A DNA stretch of 64,000 nt from Thozetella sp. PMI_491 (taxonomy: Eukaryota > Ascomycota > Sordariomycetes > Chaetosphaeriales > Chaetosphaeriaceae): positions 618,811-682,810 of the forward strand of contig MU270040.1 of assembly GCA_021432635.1 (NCBI GenBank). The letters run 5' to 3'. Position numbers and translations under genes: made by a program. Each line of letters opens with the position of its first letter. Within the stretch, counting starts at the first letter, position 1. This document shows, piece by piece, positions 1-11,394 of the stretch. A model generated the notes under the pieces. It did not search any database. It was not told the origin of the DNA and saw only the letters and a list, made by a program, of their open reading frames with translations.

Positions 1-1657
1 GAGCAGCTCTTCGGCGGCTACCCGATTGAGCAGAGCTTCGAGGAGATTCGTCTCCATTATCTACAAGGACAGCTCTCCGGGAATCCTCAGGGCGCTGTGA
101 GTGCACCCAAGCTGAGAGCTATCGACACCTAGCTAACCCCCGCGCCAGCTCAGCGAGATCGAAGGTCTCTACAGCCAAGCCCAGCAGAAGATACAGAATG
201 CCCTTAACAACCTCGACGGCGCCCTTCGATATGTTGTCGACGCGGGAAACAAGCACCCCAATCGGGTCGATATTTGCCAGCAAAACTCGCGGCCAGGAGG
301 AACCACGGGCGAGTTTGCGGTCGGCCGGCAGACGTCGACCGGCGCTACCGCCTTTGGTTCTCCCGCCTTTGGTGCTCCCGCATCGTCTCAACCGTCTACG
401 GGCGCCTTTGGGCAGCCGTCTGCGCTGGGACAGCGTTCAAATCCGTTTGGCGCGCCGGCCGCCACATCTGCCTTTGGGCAGCCATCACAGATGGGCGCAA
501 CAACATCGGCATTTGGAAAGCCAGCGCCGCTTGGAGGGACGACCGCGTTTGGTCAACCTTCGCAACTCGGAGGCACGTCGGCGTTTGGCCAGCCTTCGCA
601 GCTCGGCGCCGGCACATCGGCCTTCAGCCAGCCATCCCAGCTCGGCGCGTCGTCGGGCTTCGGCCAGCCCTCCATGCTTGGGGCCAAGGCCAGCCCCTTC
701 GGCCAGCCTGCGCAGTCCTCGGGAGGTTTCGGTCAGCCTGCGCAGTCCTCGGGAGGTTTCGGCCAACCCTCGTCGCTCGGCCAAAAAGCCAGCCCGTTCG
801 GTGGAGGTGGAACATCCGGCACAAGTCCATTCGGCGTTCCCAGCAGTGGTGCATCTAGCAACCCCTTTGGACAACCTTCCCAGGCACCAGGCGCCAGTCC
901 TTTTGGACAGCCGGCGCAGACGCAAAGCGCCAGTCCCTTCGGTCAACCAGCGCAACCTCAGACCTCAAGCCCCTTTGGCCAACCCAACCAGCCTCAGACC
1001 GCGAGCCCATTCGGCACTCCCGCGACCGGCGCCGGCCAGAACACGAGCGGCACGTTTGGCCAGCCGTCGACGACCACAGCCGGCTTCGGCCAGCCATCGC
1101 AACCCAGTCCGTTTGGGGCTACCCCAAATAACGCAGGAACCAGCGCATTTGGCGGCGGTCCAAACCCTTCTCCCTTTGGCGCCCCAGCAAACAGCAACCC
1201 CACGCCAAATGCATTCCAACAGGCTGCCCCGCAAGCTTCCCCGTTCGGCGGCGGCGGCGGCTCTGCACCGCAGGCCCAAGCGCAGGGAGGAGCACAAGGC
1301 CAGGGACCTTATGCTCCCGGCGCCAGTCGCCAGCATCCGCCCATCGAATCGTACGCCTCTAAGGCCCCGAACGGAAGGCTCCAGATGTTCAAGGGTCGGC
1401 CGGTAGAATACCGCGTACTCAAGGGCGAGGAGAAGGAGTCTCCAGTGATCCGCGGCCCGAACGGCGGCATGATTCGGGTATGGCACCCCGACGGGGCCCC
1501 GCCTTACAACCCGGACACCGAGGCGGCGGATCCGAGCGCGTACAATAGCAACCAAGTGATACAGCAGTGGATGAGCTTTGCGGAAGCCGGCAAGTTCGTG
1601 GATGGTCTGGTACCCGAGGTCCCACCTCGGCGGGAGTTCTGTGCCTGGGACTTTTAA
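1..1657 (+). CDS. FG-repeat nucleoporin, Nup42/Amo1 type (5' end outside window)
   Basis: Two exons are visible: from before base 1 to 96, and 149-1657 (TAA). The intron 97-148 starts GTGAGT, has CTAAC at 133-137 and ends CCAG; splicing keeps the frame. The first exon plus the start of exon 2 is a helical, Gln/Leu-rich region. From about base 330 the protein becomes a long low-complexity stretch of FGQPSQLG- and SPFGQP-type FG/GF repeats, followed by a compact conserved C-terminus with IRVWHPDGAPPYN and ending in CAWDF. FG repeats line the nuclear pore channel and bind transport receptors. Fungal Nup42/Amo1 proteins add an N-terminal CCCH zinc finger and act in mRNA export; that finger would lie upstream of this window, so the family assignment rests on the repeats and the tail. 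The two 30-nt GGTTTCGG-containing units near 720-775 are a recent tandem duplication. Confidence 0.8.
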
Positions 1658-2129
1658 GGATATCCTCTTGGGTTCGAACCCGGTCGGCATCGGGGATGAT
1701 GTTACGGTGAGAGTATACCACGCTAGTTTGGTAAGGGATGCAGGGGAGGCTTGAGCATGTAGCCTCGCTAACAGGTGGCAGGGCGCCGGCGTTTGGGTGG
1801 AATAGGGAAAGTTGTGCACGCCTCGGGTTCTATACAGGAGCGACTGGAGTCGCTCTCGTTTTGTACGCCATCCAAAGTTGGTACTAGAAAAAAAAGTAGG
1901 GGTGACTGAGCCCAGCACCAGCAGAGTTGGCATATTTTCATGCCCTCATATCACATCACAAGCGAATAAGCTCTACTTTGTAGACTGGAATGTTTTGGTT
2001 CTTTTATCTCTCTGGCTAGCCAAGGCTCCTCAGCGGGATCTGGCGTCCCGTGCCATGAAGCTCTAGATGTAGCCCTCCAAGGTGAGCCAGCGGTGTTTTC
2101 CACCGTCGCACAGGCGACACCCGGTACGC
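1658..2129. other. Convergent intergenic region
   Basis: This is the shared 3' space of the nucleoporin (+) and uS10 (-) genes. No reading frame with coding character is seen. A B-box-like GGTTCGAACCC near 1,670 has no tRNA around it. Confidence 0.6.
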
Positions 2130-2535
2130 TTAAGCAGCAATGGTGACCTCAACCTCGACACCGGCCTCGATGTTAATGATGATCTGCTTGACAATCTCGG
2201 TCGGGGCGTTCAGGTCGATGACTAGGGTCCTGTCAGTGACGGCCACAGCTGGCTCGGCTGGGGGGGATAGACTTACGGCGCTTGTGGATGCGCATCTCGT
2301 ACAAATCCCAGGTCTTGGAACCCTCACCACAAGGGGTCTTACGGGTGGTGATCTTGAGGGTCTTGGTGGGCAGGCGGACGGGGCCCTTGACGCGGAGCTC
2401 CTTGGACTTGGCGCGCTCAATCAGCTCGGTGGTGACCTTCTCGAGGCTCTTGACGTTGCGGCTGGTGAGGGTGATGCGGATCTTGTGCGTCTTGGGCGCC
2501 TCGCCAAAGTCCTTGTCGGCCTTGTTGTACGACAT
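2130..2535 (-). CDS. rps20: 40S ribosomal protein S20 (uS10)
   Basis: Two exons on the minus strand: 2535-2277 and 2221-2130. The intron 2276-2222 begins GTAAGT and ends CCCTAG; splicing restores [17 protein letters not shown] exactly as in the family. The 116-aa product begins [12 protein letters not shown] and carries the uS10 signature [14 protein letters not shown], the [17 protein letters not shown] loop and the terminal [10 protein letters not shown]. uS10 sits in the head of the small ribosomal subunit. An earlier AG (GACAG, 2231-2235) would break the frame, so the CTAG acceptor is the right one. It is divergent from the Cue3-like gene with about 680 bp between start codons, so the two share an upstream region. 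Confidence 0.97.
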
Positions 2536-3216
2536 CTTGTCGGCTGTGGATGTGTTTTTGGTGGAAAGGTTATGTGGTTGTGAGTGGCAAGTCGGAGCGA
2601 GGTACCAACACGACTCGAACGGTCTGCAGAGGAATTGAGGTTAGTAAAGAACACGGCCTATCCGCTCGCGCGGCTCAGGGGAGTCGACTTGCCTGCTTGG
2701 GACGGCGTTTCGGCAAAGTGATGTTGGTGAGGTTCAGAGGAACAAGTTCGTGAGAGCCGCTCCTTTTTTTTTTTGGTGGGCTTGGTAGGGCTGGGCAAAA
2801 GTTTTGCGCACGGACCACATATGCCCCACCACGGCTGTGAAATCGCGAGGATCTGTGGCTGCACGGGCAGGGGGAGGGGAGTCAGCTTTCCTTAGCTTCA
2901 AGGCGCTTGGTGGGGTATGGATCATGATGACACACCCGGTGAAAGACTCACTTGGTTTGTGCCCGCAGTTGCAGGATCCCTGAGGCTTGCCAGGGGAGAG
3001 AGGTTTGTTTACAAAAGGGGAGGGGCTACAGCACTCGTTGGCGATTGGCACTGCAAGCTACCGACGCTTACAACTTGCTCGTCTATCCTTCGTTCTCTTC
3101 TATATTCCCGCTTGCTCGGCTGCCTAGCTAGACTTTAACACATTTGGACCTACATCTTGGCCCCTCACCCTGCCCCGCGAGCAGTTTAAAGAGCTCCTCA
3201 GGTAGCTCTTGCGAGA
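2536..3216. promoter_or_regulatory. Divergent promoter region of uS10 and Cue3-like genes
   Basis: The region lies between two start codons that point away from each other. It contains an 11-T run (2764-2774) and pyrimidine-rich stretches just upstream of the + gene, but no recognised reading frame. No specific factor site is claimed. Confidence 0.45.
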
Positions 3217-5255
3217 ATGGCTGACAGTCTGCCGGCCTTCGCGCCATTCCCCTCAGCAGCGTTGAGGGATCATATTCCTCCCGACGAGTGGATCGCCTGC
3301 CTGGATTCCTGGGTGACCCTTGTGGACGGACATCTCTCCCTTTCAGAGTCCAAATCCTCCGCCTCCCTCAAAGACGAGTCTCTACCCGTCTTCCTTGCTC
3401 TCTTCGTCGAGGAGACCGCCCGGGGTGGCGCCAACGTTCTTGGGTCATCTCCAGCGGCGAGGAAGCTCCTGAAGGACAGCTACCTGTTGGTACGTATTCT
3501 ACACGTAACGGTGCAGCCACTGCACCACGGCTCAGCCGGTTCAGGCCTAATGGGCTGCAGATAGCGAGACTTCTCCAGCAAAATGCGCCTCCTCGTGGGC
3601 TGGTGCAATGGGAGTTCTTATCTGATCTGAGCCACCTCTATGGCAAAAAGAGGGCCGAGGTGGTCCTCTCCTCTCTCTCCAAAGCCAGCCAAGCGAGTCT
3701 GGACTCATCCCTCGCGAGCCTTAAGAAGGACCTTATCAAGGATCTCGATGCTGGAATCAACGGTGACCTGAAGGCCGTCGAAGAGCGGCTAGATCGCATC
3801 AACCACCTGATCCATGTCTCCCCGCAGACAGCCGAGTTCTTTCTGGCCGGCAGCGACTTCCTCGACGGCCTGATAAACTGCTACAAGGTCATGAACCCCC
3901 CACTGAGGAAGGCCATCATCAGCATGACCTACCTCTGTCTCATCGGCCTGGTCGGAGATCAGTCGCCGAAGTTCTCCATGCTAACGGATCAGCTCTATTC
4001 GCTCAAGGCGGCAGCCGAGTCGCATAAGGCCGGCCCGCTGAACGCCAACGACTCGCTCGTCGCCGAGCTTGTCACAGCCACTCCTCTCATCCAGCAAGTC
4101 GAGCACAAGCTGGAGGCTGCAGGCTCGTCGACGACCAGGGCCAAGGGCATTCTGAAGGATCTTGCTGCTTTCCGGAAACCCGGCGGCATGCAGAAGCCAA
4201 AGAGATTCATCAAGCGGAAGATTGACAAGGGCAAGCGCGTCGAGCTGGTGGATCACTCTGCGATCCAACACGAGATGCACGTACATCGCATGAGCCAGAT
4301 TACTCAGGTCCAAGACTTGTTCCCCGAGCTTGGGTCTGGGTTTGTTTCCAAGCTCCTGGACGAATACGAGGATGATAACGAGCAAGTTATCGCTCATCTC
4401 CTGGACAATTCATTGCCTGCCCATCTTCAAGATGCCGACCGCAGCGAAGGGCTCGACACGGCAGAGCCGCCGCGCGACCTCGCGCCGCGCCCAACGCCCC
4501 CGCAGATGCCGACGCGCCGCAACGTATTCGATAATGACGAGCTGGACAGGCTCGACATGGACGTCTCTAAGCTCCACATCGGCAAGCGCGGCGCCGACCG
4601 CACTGCAGACGACGTGCTTGCGGACAGGTCTACCGCGCCGAACAAGGCCGCCATTCTCTCAGCCTTGGCCGCGTTCGACTCGGATGACGACGAGCGTGAC
4701 GATACGTATGATGCTGAGGACGTGGGCGGCACTGTAGATGCTGCGGCCGAGGATCTCTCCGAGGGCAGCGAAGAGACGCTCTTCCGTGCCTTCCAGAGCA
4801 ACCCAAAACTCTTCGATCGGGATCAAGCGACGAGGAAGGCAGCGACCCGCACGCGCCTGAAGGACGAGACTGGCATGACGGACGAGGCGATCGAGGGGTG
4901 GGCGTTGATGCTCTCACGCAACCCGGCGCAGCGGAAGAGGCTAGAGGCGCGATACAGCCAGTGGAGTGGCGAGCAGGTGGAGCTGGCCAGCACAGCCTGG
5001 CGCGCAAACGCAGATTCGGGCGCCGAGGACTCGGAGGCAGATGCCAACAGGCCCGCCTTCCGGGGAGGACGCGGCAGAGGCCGGGGGCATGGCCGGGGGG
5101 GCGGCCGCGGGGGCGGCGACGTCGCCGGGCCGACTGGGGAGCAGACTACCGAGACGGCGCGCCGGCGAAAGGAAGCTAGCAAGGGAAGCCGGGCGAACCA
5201 CAACCGCCGCGACCAGCGAGCGCGCAAGATGGCCAGAGGCGGGTTCCCCGGCTGA
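3217..5255 (+). CDS. CUE-domain protein, Cue3/ASCC2-like (RQT complex)
   Basis: Exons 3217-3489 and 3561-5255 are joined in phase 0 across a 71-nt intron (GTACGT...CTGCAG), giving 655 aa. The N-terminal half is helical (LPVFLALFVEET; QWEFLSDLSHLYGKKRAEV; INHLIHVSPQTAEFFLAG) and matches the ASCC2/Cue3 layout. A CUE ubiquitin-binding domain follows at about residues 335-385 (VQDLFPELGSGFV...QVIAHLLD). After it come an acidic linker and a Gly/Arg-rich tail with repeated RGRG near residues 590-605. Cue3/ASCC2 is a subunit of the RQT complex, with the Slh1/ASCC3 helicase, which splits ribosomes stalled on mRNA and recognises ubiquitinated ribosomes. The N-terminal exon and intron are firm from frame continuity. 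Assignment to this family rather than another CUE protein is from domain order and length. Confidence 0.82.
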
Positions 5256-5455
5256 GCGGAGCTTGGGCCGTGCCGGAAATCTCGTGGGACGCTCATCGGG
5301 TGATCAATGGGGCTGTATAATCATTTTAGATGTTCAACCTCGTGGCAGTGGCCTGAGTTCTACAAGCCTCGCACATGGATTGTATAGTATGAACTGCGCC
5401 ACCTCCGGCCCGGCGGTCTGCACGGCGCAACAGTCCACTAGGACCTCGCCAACTC

Positions 5456-6985
5456 CTATGCAATGCCCTGTGACGTCTGTGACTTCTTCTCTATCCTAAA
5501 TACCTCAAACTCAGCTCCGCTGTGTACCCGCTGAGCGTTCAAGTGATGCAGCTTTTCCCGATAATCGAAATCGGAGACGTAACATCCTTTCAGCCACCTC
5601 TCCCCCGTCGCCGTATTGAACTGATTCCGCCCATGCATGACACGCAGGTTGTCAAACACGACACATTCACCGGGCTTCATCTTGTACTCAAACATGTTTT
5701 CCGGCGCCGATATCTCGGCCTCCAGCTCCCGGGCCGCTTCCTTCCACTCCAGCAGTGCCTCCTCGTCCATTGAGCCGGCTATCGGGAGTTGGAACGAGCC
5801 CTGGAACGGCGGGGACCAGTTGACACGCTCCAGTCTTTGCTTTCCGTCCACCACTATGGTCGCGAGCTGCCGCCAGTAGCTATTCCCGTCCTTGTGGTAC
5901 TCAAAAGTCGGCTGCGCCTCCAGGAGGGCTTCGAATAGGTCGGGCTCCTCGCGGCGGAGCACTTCGGCGGCGCGAAAGGCATCTGCGAAGATCGACTCGC
6001 CACCGTCGCAGCTGTTGGCCAGGCAGTGGAGGAACTGGATGCGCGGCGAATTCGGGAGGTACATCAAGTCGGCGTGCAGGCCCAGGAACTGCGACGTGTA
6101 GGCGATATTCTCGGCGTTGGGCTTCGACACCACGTCGAATGTGCGTCCGTAGAAGGTCTCCTGGATGGGTCCCATCTGGGCCGCGATGTCCTCGACCGCC
6201 GTCTCCGAATGGGGCGCGCCCGTCACGAAGAGCAATCCTGTCTGCTGGAAGGCGTGCATGGCCTGCCAGAACGCCGGACCCCCCTCGGTCCAGTCTTGAA
6301 ACGACACCCGACACCGCGGCTGGAGCTCGGCGAACTCCTTCTGTGTCCACTCCACTGGCTTGATGTCCCGGAAGTCTCTCCTCGCGGCCGATGAGCTCAG
6401 CCCCGCTCGCCACCTCGATACCTCGGCAGCACTCCACGTCGAAACGTGCGAGCTTGCGCCGTGCGGTGCGCCGGGGCCCCACACTACCCTGAGAGATCCG
6501 TCCTCGCTGACCTCGGCGCTCTCGCACGCCGGGTTGTCCGGCACCACAGTGCTCGAGAAGGAGCGCTGGCCCGAGTCTGGATCTCGGCAGAGCGGGCATA
6601 GGCAGTGGTCGCGCAGCCAGAAGGCAGGCACATTGAGGATGCGCTGCTTCTGTTTGCCGTCTAGCTCTATTCTCAGTGACCCCTTCTCGTTGATTGCTTT
6701 GGATTCGATCGAGACGTGTTTCAGCTTCCAGTCATGACCGACTGGCTGGGCGGGCGTAGGTGTTCTTCTCGGCGTACTAGTTGGACGGGTGCCTACCGGG
6801 GTGGCCGCGTCCGAGTAGAAGCGCACATTGCCATGACGAGGTCGAGGGAGGGAGCATCGGTGAGGACGACGTGCTGCGAGGCTAAGATTCAAGCGTGAAG
6901 TGAGGAGACGAGCGATCGGGGCACCTGCCCGGCCAGACAGCATCATGAGGCCGGTGAACCAGAGGATGAGGAGCAGGTTTCGCAA
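5456..6985 (-). CDS. Gamma-butyrobetaine hydroxylase-like Fe(II)/2-oxoglutarate dioxygenase
   Basis: This is a single uninterrupted frame of up to 509 codons. The N-terminal zinc-binding domain typical of butyrobetaine/trimethyllysine hydroxylases has FWLRDHCLCPLCRD (Cys128, Cys130, Cys133). The TauD-like catalytic domain has the iron facial triad in LHADLMY (His304, Asp306) and VMHGRNQF (His451), with Arg453 for 2-oxoglutarate. Enzymes of this family hydroxylate gamma-butyrobetaine or trimethyllysine in carnitine synthesis. Start choice: Met14/Met15 (6946 or 6943) begins an Arg-rich, acid-free leader (MLSGRAGAPIARLLTSRLN) that looks like a mitochondrial presequence, so the first Met at 6985 may not be used. 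Which of the two carnitine steps it performs cannot be read from sequence alone. It is convergent with the Cue3-like gene, 200 bp away. Confidence 0.85.
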   Translation of the reverse strand: MRNLLLILWFTGLMMLSGRAGAPIARLLTSRLNLSLAARRPHRCSLPRPRHGNVRFYSDAATPVGTRPTSTPRRTPTPAQPVGHDWKLKHVSIESKAINEKGSLRIELDGKQKQRILNVPAFWLRDHCLCPLCRDPDSGQRSFSSTVVPDNPACESAEVSEDGSLRVVWGPGAPHGASSHVSTWSAAEVSRWRAGLSSSAARRDFRDIKPVEWTQKEFAELQPRCRVSFQDWTEGGPAFWQAMHAFQQTGLLFVTGAPHSETAVEDIAAQMGPIQETFYGRTFDVVSKPNAENIAYTSQFLGLHADLMYLPNSPRIQFLHCLANSCDGGESIFADAFRAAEVLRREEPDLFEALLEAQPTFEYHKDGNSYWRQLATIVVDGKQRLERVNWSPPFQGSFQLPIAGSMDEEALLEWKEAARELEAEISAPENMFEYKMKPGECVVFDNLRVMHGRNQFNTATGERWLKGCYVSDFDYREKLHHLNAQRVHSGAEFEVFRIEKKSQTSQGIA

Positions 6986-7498
6986 GGGCGACGGCCAATT
7001 GCGACAGCTCGAGGGGATGGACGCAACTCCGACGCTTTCTGGGAAGCGGGAGGCGGGCGGGCGGGCGGCGCAGATTCAACGGCCCTTGTACTCGTGCATG
7101 TGATGGGCCGGACGGAGGGAAGCTTGAGTATGGCGTGCGGTGGATGAGGGGAGCTAAGGCCGACGAAGGTGGGGGAGCTTTGGAGCTCTGTTGCCTCGGG
7201 TCGGGACCCCGCCATTCTCATACGACTCCCCCACCTCTGACGGCTGAAGCCACTACGGAGTAGGTACCGGAGCGACCTAAGCGCCGCTGAATAAAGGCGC
7301 CCCCTGGCAATTCTAGGCAGGAGTCAGCACTTTATCTACAGGACCAACAGCCCTTCGGCACTCAAGTGCAGCTTTGACTATAATCAGAAGCAGGCAGCAC
7401 AACGTTGCCACGGAGCATGTTTCACGTATTCGCTGACTTTCTTTTTCTTCTTTCCTTGTTCTTAACTCTTATTTTATTTACATGGTTGTCTCGGAGGC
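6986..7498. other. Intergenic region
   Basis: This is upstream of the dioxygenase gene and downstream of the NmrA-like gene, both on minus. No coding frame is seen; the right part (7430-7485) is T/C-rich. Confidence 0.5.
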
Positions 7499-8530
7499 CT
7501 AAGCACTGCGAGACTGGAGGTAATCCCTGACCGCAGCACGGAGGTCGGTGTGGGGAAGCCCTAGAAGCTTGTTGCTCATCTGCTCCTCCTTGAGCGCGTG
7601 GTTCTGCCCATCGCGGAAGTTGAAGATTGTCAGGAAGTTCAGGAAGGCGCTGTGGTCGCCCTTGGCCAGCTTCTCGCGGCCGTCCTTCTCGATGTCAGCG
7701 GTGCTAACGCGCGTCACGTCGAACTTGGTGCCCGTCTCCTCCTCGAAGGCCTTGAGCAGCTGGTTCTGCGTGGTGGTGAGCTCGACCACCTCGAGATACT
7801 TGTTGGCCGTCTCGGCCTCGTGTTGCAGCACTGCCACCACCGCCTTGCCGACGTAGGGCAGTGATGTGGCTGAGAAAGGCTCATCGCCGGAGTCCATGAT
7901 CCGTGCTGTCTTGTCCTTGGGATTAATGCCCAAGCTGCCGTAATCCAGCCCCTGAATTCGGGCATTAGAATCCACTGGCATTGCTACATGAAATTCCAGT
8001 AAGAAGAGAACTCACCCAATCGAAAAAGAGGCTCGTTGTGATGCCAGTATAAGTCAGGCTCGGGTTCTCCTTCGCTTTCTCCATGACATAATCCATCGCC
8101 ACCTTCTTGCCCGATATCATGGCGCTCAGGGTGGGATCCGGGTTTGTGCGTGTGTTATGGCCGAACTCAGAGGGGATAAGCCTCTTCACGCCTGCCGCCA
8201 CCGCGGCATCTGCGATGGGGTTCTGGCTGCTCAGGGCCGCCACGGTCCCGACTGTGGACACGACCGCATCTTGGCCCGCGAAGGCGGCCGTGAGCGACGG
8301 AACGGAGGCCTCATCGGCCTTGCGCACTGCAACGCCAGAAGGGAAGGTTGACGTGGAAGACTCCCGAGTGACAGCTGTGACGTTGAAGCCAGCCGCCAGA
8401 AGGGCCTTGACGACTTCCTTGCCGACGCTGCCAGAAGCCTAGCAGAGAGGTGTGTTAACCGACGATATCTGCAGAATTAGAAGCTATAGGAAGCACTCAC
8501 GCCAATAACGGCAACGTTCTTGATAGCCAT
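7499..8530 (-). CDS. NmrA-like / isoflavone-reductase-like NAD(P)-binding protein
   Basis: Three exons on minus: 8530-8501, 8438-8016 and 7951-7499, with introns 8500-8439 and 8015-7952, both starting GTGAGT. The 301-aa product opens MAIKNVAVIG and, across intron 1, completes the Rossmann glycine motif GASGSVG. It continues with GVKRLIPSEFGHN, a conserved block of the isoflavone reductase/NmrA family, and a C-terminal half ending in YLQSRSA. Members are atypical short-chain dehydrogenases; some reduce phenylpropanoid-type substrates, others (NmrA) only bind dinucleotide. I cannot tell which applies. The first exon codes for only ten residues, so open-frame searches miss the true start and the glycine motif. 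Confidence 0.88.
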
Positions 8531-9672
8531 GGTGTTCTGATGAGCAGCAAGAGGTGTGACTAGTGGATGAGGTAGCGCAGGTCCGTGTATGGTCTTCTGA
8601 ACGGCGCCCCAGGAGATCCGGCCACCACGGAGGAATCCTGAAGCTTATATAGACACGGCCATCCACAGGAACATATTAGTGACGCCAGGCTGAGCCGCAT
8701 TGGGGGACCGCCTTGCCCGGTCCGGAGTGTAGCACTCTGTGTTTCGAGCATCGGTCCTGGGGACGGACCAGCAGTGTTGATTAGTTGGACTATGTTGCAG
8801 TGGCTTCATCTGTTGTCTTTACATAAATCGCAAGGACATTCACAAATAATGCGCCAGCTTCGCAGAATTTACTGTCCTGCCTCAAGGAGATGGCGCAATG
8901 GGCTGTGGGTTTCACAGTGCCACTAGCCAGAACTCAGATGCCAATCTAGGAAATTTTGTGCAAAGATTCAGGTACGGACTAGCCAAGCCCCATTACTCAG
9001 CCGCTTGCGAGTTTTTGACTGCTGAGCAAGCTCGTCCGCTCGTTCGGTCGAAACTCTCTGCCCTGCCGGTTCGCTTGGGCTGCTTGGCATATGAGAGATC
9101 ATCTCAAGGTTTCTGTGGAGAGTATGTAGGTAGCGCCTGGCGAGCGATAATGATGACTATTTCTACCATGGAATTGGGGGACACCAGTTCACGACGGGAA
9201 GATGGTTTGCCCGCCCTGTGGATCTCGCATCTAAGCTCGCACCCCTGCTAGTATCGTATGTTGACTTCCCTGAAATAGGTATGCAGGATATGGACGGACG
9301 CGTGTTTGGAAGGCCCAATATCCAAAAAATTCTGCTTCAACCAAACACCAACACTAGTGGTGTCCACAAATCTAACTTCACAGTAAGTTTGGGTAGAACT
9401 CTATTGCCCACGAGACCTCATCTCCGCTTCCACTGTCTAAGCCTATTCTTTGCATCCATCTGCATCTTACACCTCCCTCGTCTGTGCACCAGAAGACACC
9501 TTTGCTGATTCGACATAGGAAAGAATAGAAAGCTGTACGGTTGTACTAGCATGGGTGTGTGTTCGTGTGATTCGTGGGGTGGTTCCGCCGCGTATGACAA
9601 AAGAAACAATTCGTGCAGCGTGTGCTCATAGCATGAGGGAAAGCACCCTCATCTGGTGCGTTATGGTTTAGC
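8531..9672. other. Intergenic region, 1.1 kb
   Basis: This is the upstream region of the NmrA-like gene. A 117-codon open frame (8898-9251, +) lacks any recognisable domain or intron context and I do not support it as a gene. Confidence 0.5.
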
Positions 9673-10033
9673 TCATCGGCGGCGGCGGCGTGTCGGCCTT
9701 CCCATCCTCCCCGCCCAGCACAGCAGCCAGACTAGGATGATGACCCCGATGAGCGTCCCGATGACGATCCCAGCAATGGCACCGCTGTTCCCAGTCAGCT
9801 ATGAACAACGACTATCCAACATTCGGCGTTGTCACGTACGGACTCAAGTAATTGGGATCTGCATAGTACGGCCCCGGGGCCCAGCCGTACCTCTCGGACA
9901 GCGGAGGGGCGCCGTCGAGCGCAATGGTGGACAGGTTGCGCTCATTGAGATCCGAAAGCACCGGGGAAGTAACCGAGAGCACTGGAAGACATCCAAACAG
10001 TAGAAACAATCTGAGCAATAGAATCGCGATCAT
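9673..10033 (-). CDS. Small single-pass membrane protein (signal peptide, TM, Arg tail)
   Basis: I found this gene by splicing; neither exon is convincing alone. Exon 1 is 10033-9840, intron 9839-9785 (55 nt; GTACGT, CTGAC, ACAG) and exon 2 is 9784-9673 (TGA). The product is 101 aa. It starts with a signal peptide (MIAILLLRLFLLFGCLPVLS) and a short luminal segment with GWAPGPYYADPNY. A glycine-zipper-like membrane helix follows (AIAGIVIGTLIGVIILVWLL), and the protein ends RPTRRRRR, which sets an N-out/C-in topology. No function is known to me; the TM type resembles those of fungal wall-stress sensors. It is divergent from the DUF3237 gene and adjacent to other secretory-pathway genes. Confidence 0.62.
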
Positions 10034-11394
10034 GGTAAGCGAGGACTCGACAGTGGCGCAACGGTGGTCGCAGATCAGAACAGGAATGCGAAGCGAGCCA
10101 AACTGAATGGCTCGCAGTCTTATACCCGACGACGCATAACCACCTCTCTTATCTCTGGATAGGTTCTGTCACCAAAGAAAACAAAGCCGGCTGGGGCGAA
10201 GGCTGGAGTGCAACGGCTGTCTTGACGACAGCCGCCATCCTACCGGACAACGCTGCTTGGCCCCAATGGCATGCACCAACCGAATGTGTCAAGGCGGATT
10301 CAGGGAATTCAATGGACCCTGTTTTGGGGTGGCTAGATGTTTGTTTGTGCCTTTTTGTTGGTTGTAGCACCCAAGTGGTTGGGAATTGGTTTACCAGCCG
10401 GCCGGTTTCCGAGGCCGTCTCCGAGATTGGGGATGCCGACTTTATCCAGACACATCAGCCGGCGTGTGTATATATGTCAGCTGACTATACACTAGTTTAA
10501 GCCTCTATTCGATCACAATTGTCCATGTAAATAGTGTACAATGGCGTGCGAGTGCCTTCGGCGCAGGGTCATCGCTCTCCACATTGGATGAGTTAGGCCC
10601 CAGCAACGTGGTCTTCGGCGAATCGTAAGCCCAAGATGGTTCGCAGCTCCTACCCAAACAAGACTCGGCTTAGGGAGACCCATGGCTGTATTCATTGCTT
10701 TGCCAGACTGACATAATGATGTAACCCCGTGGTAATTCACTGGCTTCATTCGGGCGCTACCACTTACCCCGATCAGACTAGCTTGTCAGCGACAGCCTGA
10801 AGCTGCTAGTCCTGGGGATGCATGCAAATCGAAATGCAGTACCGCCAACGGAAATATATACATGCAAAATAAAGGCCAACATTTTAAATGCCTAGCTAGA
10901 TATATCGGTTCGAGCCGATCGTCGGGCCACAGATGACACCTTTGTCCTAACCTGGCATTAGCTCTCTGCATGTCGGAGCCGTGCTGCGCGCATTTCGGCA
11001 TAGTCATCTAATACAGCTTCAGAGGTACCTCTGCTGCGACGTTCTTGGGTGTGATAGGATCGCCGAGTTTGCCACCACCGCGCTCACTACACACCAGAAC
11101 ATCCTGCAAGCTCCAAAACGCCTTCGCATTTGAGAACCGCCGTGTTCTTGCCGGTGCAATACAAGCCGTCATGGGGGCTTGGCTGCTTAACTCGTGTTGA
11201 AGACTCGGCGTGAGGTGAGAGATGCAGAGCAGGGCTATCAATGTGCACTGACTTACCTTATCTATGGGGAATGAGCTCGCTAAATGTATATTAAGAGAAG
11301 GCATCGATCCTGTCAGCGGCGTCTATCATCGGTTCATGGGTCATTGGTTTTCTATTCGAGTTACTCTCAACTAAGGACCTGCTCAAAAATCAAT
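10034..11394. promoter_or_regulatory. Divergent upstream region, 1.36 kb
   Basis: The region lies between start codons of the small membrane protein (-) and the DUF3237 gene (+). It has no supportable gene. A quasi-palindrome ATCGGTTCGAGCCGAT at 10904-10919 could be a factor site but resembles a tRNA B box only superficially. Confidence 0.4.

Noticed and set aside
198-1406. 402-codon Arg/Ser/Pro-rich frame overlapping the nucleoporin
   Set aside because: It is a frame-shifted reading of FG repeats; the spliced nucleoporin frame explains the region.
1665-1690. B-box-like GGTTCGAACCC after the nucleoporin stop
   Set aside because: The bases before it are coding and no tRNA arms can be folded.
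965-1933. Long minus-strand frames opposite the FG repeats
   Set aside because: They are products of repeat periodicity without family features.
8898-9251. 117-codon plus frame
   Set aside because: No signal peptide, domain or convincing splice continuation.
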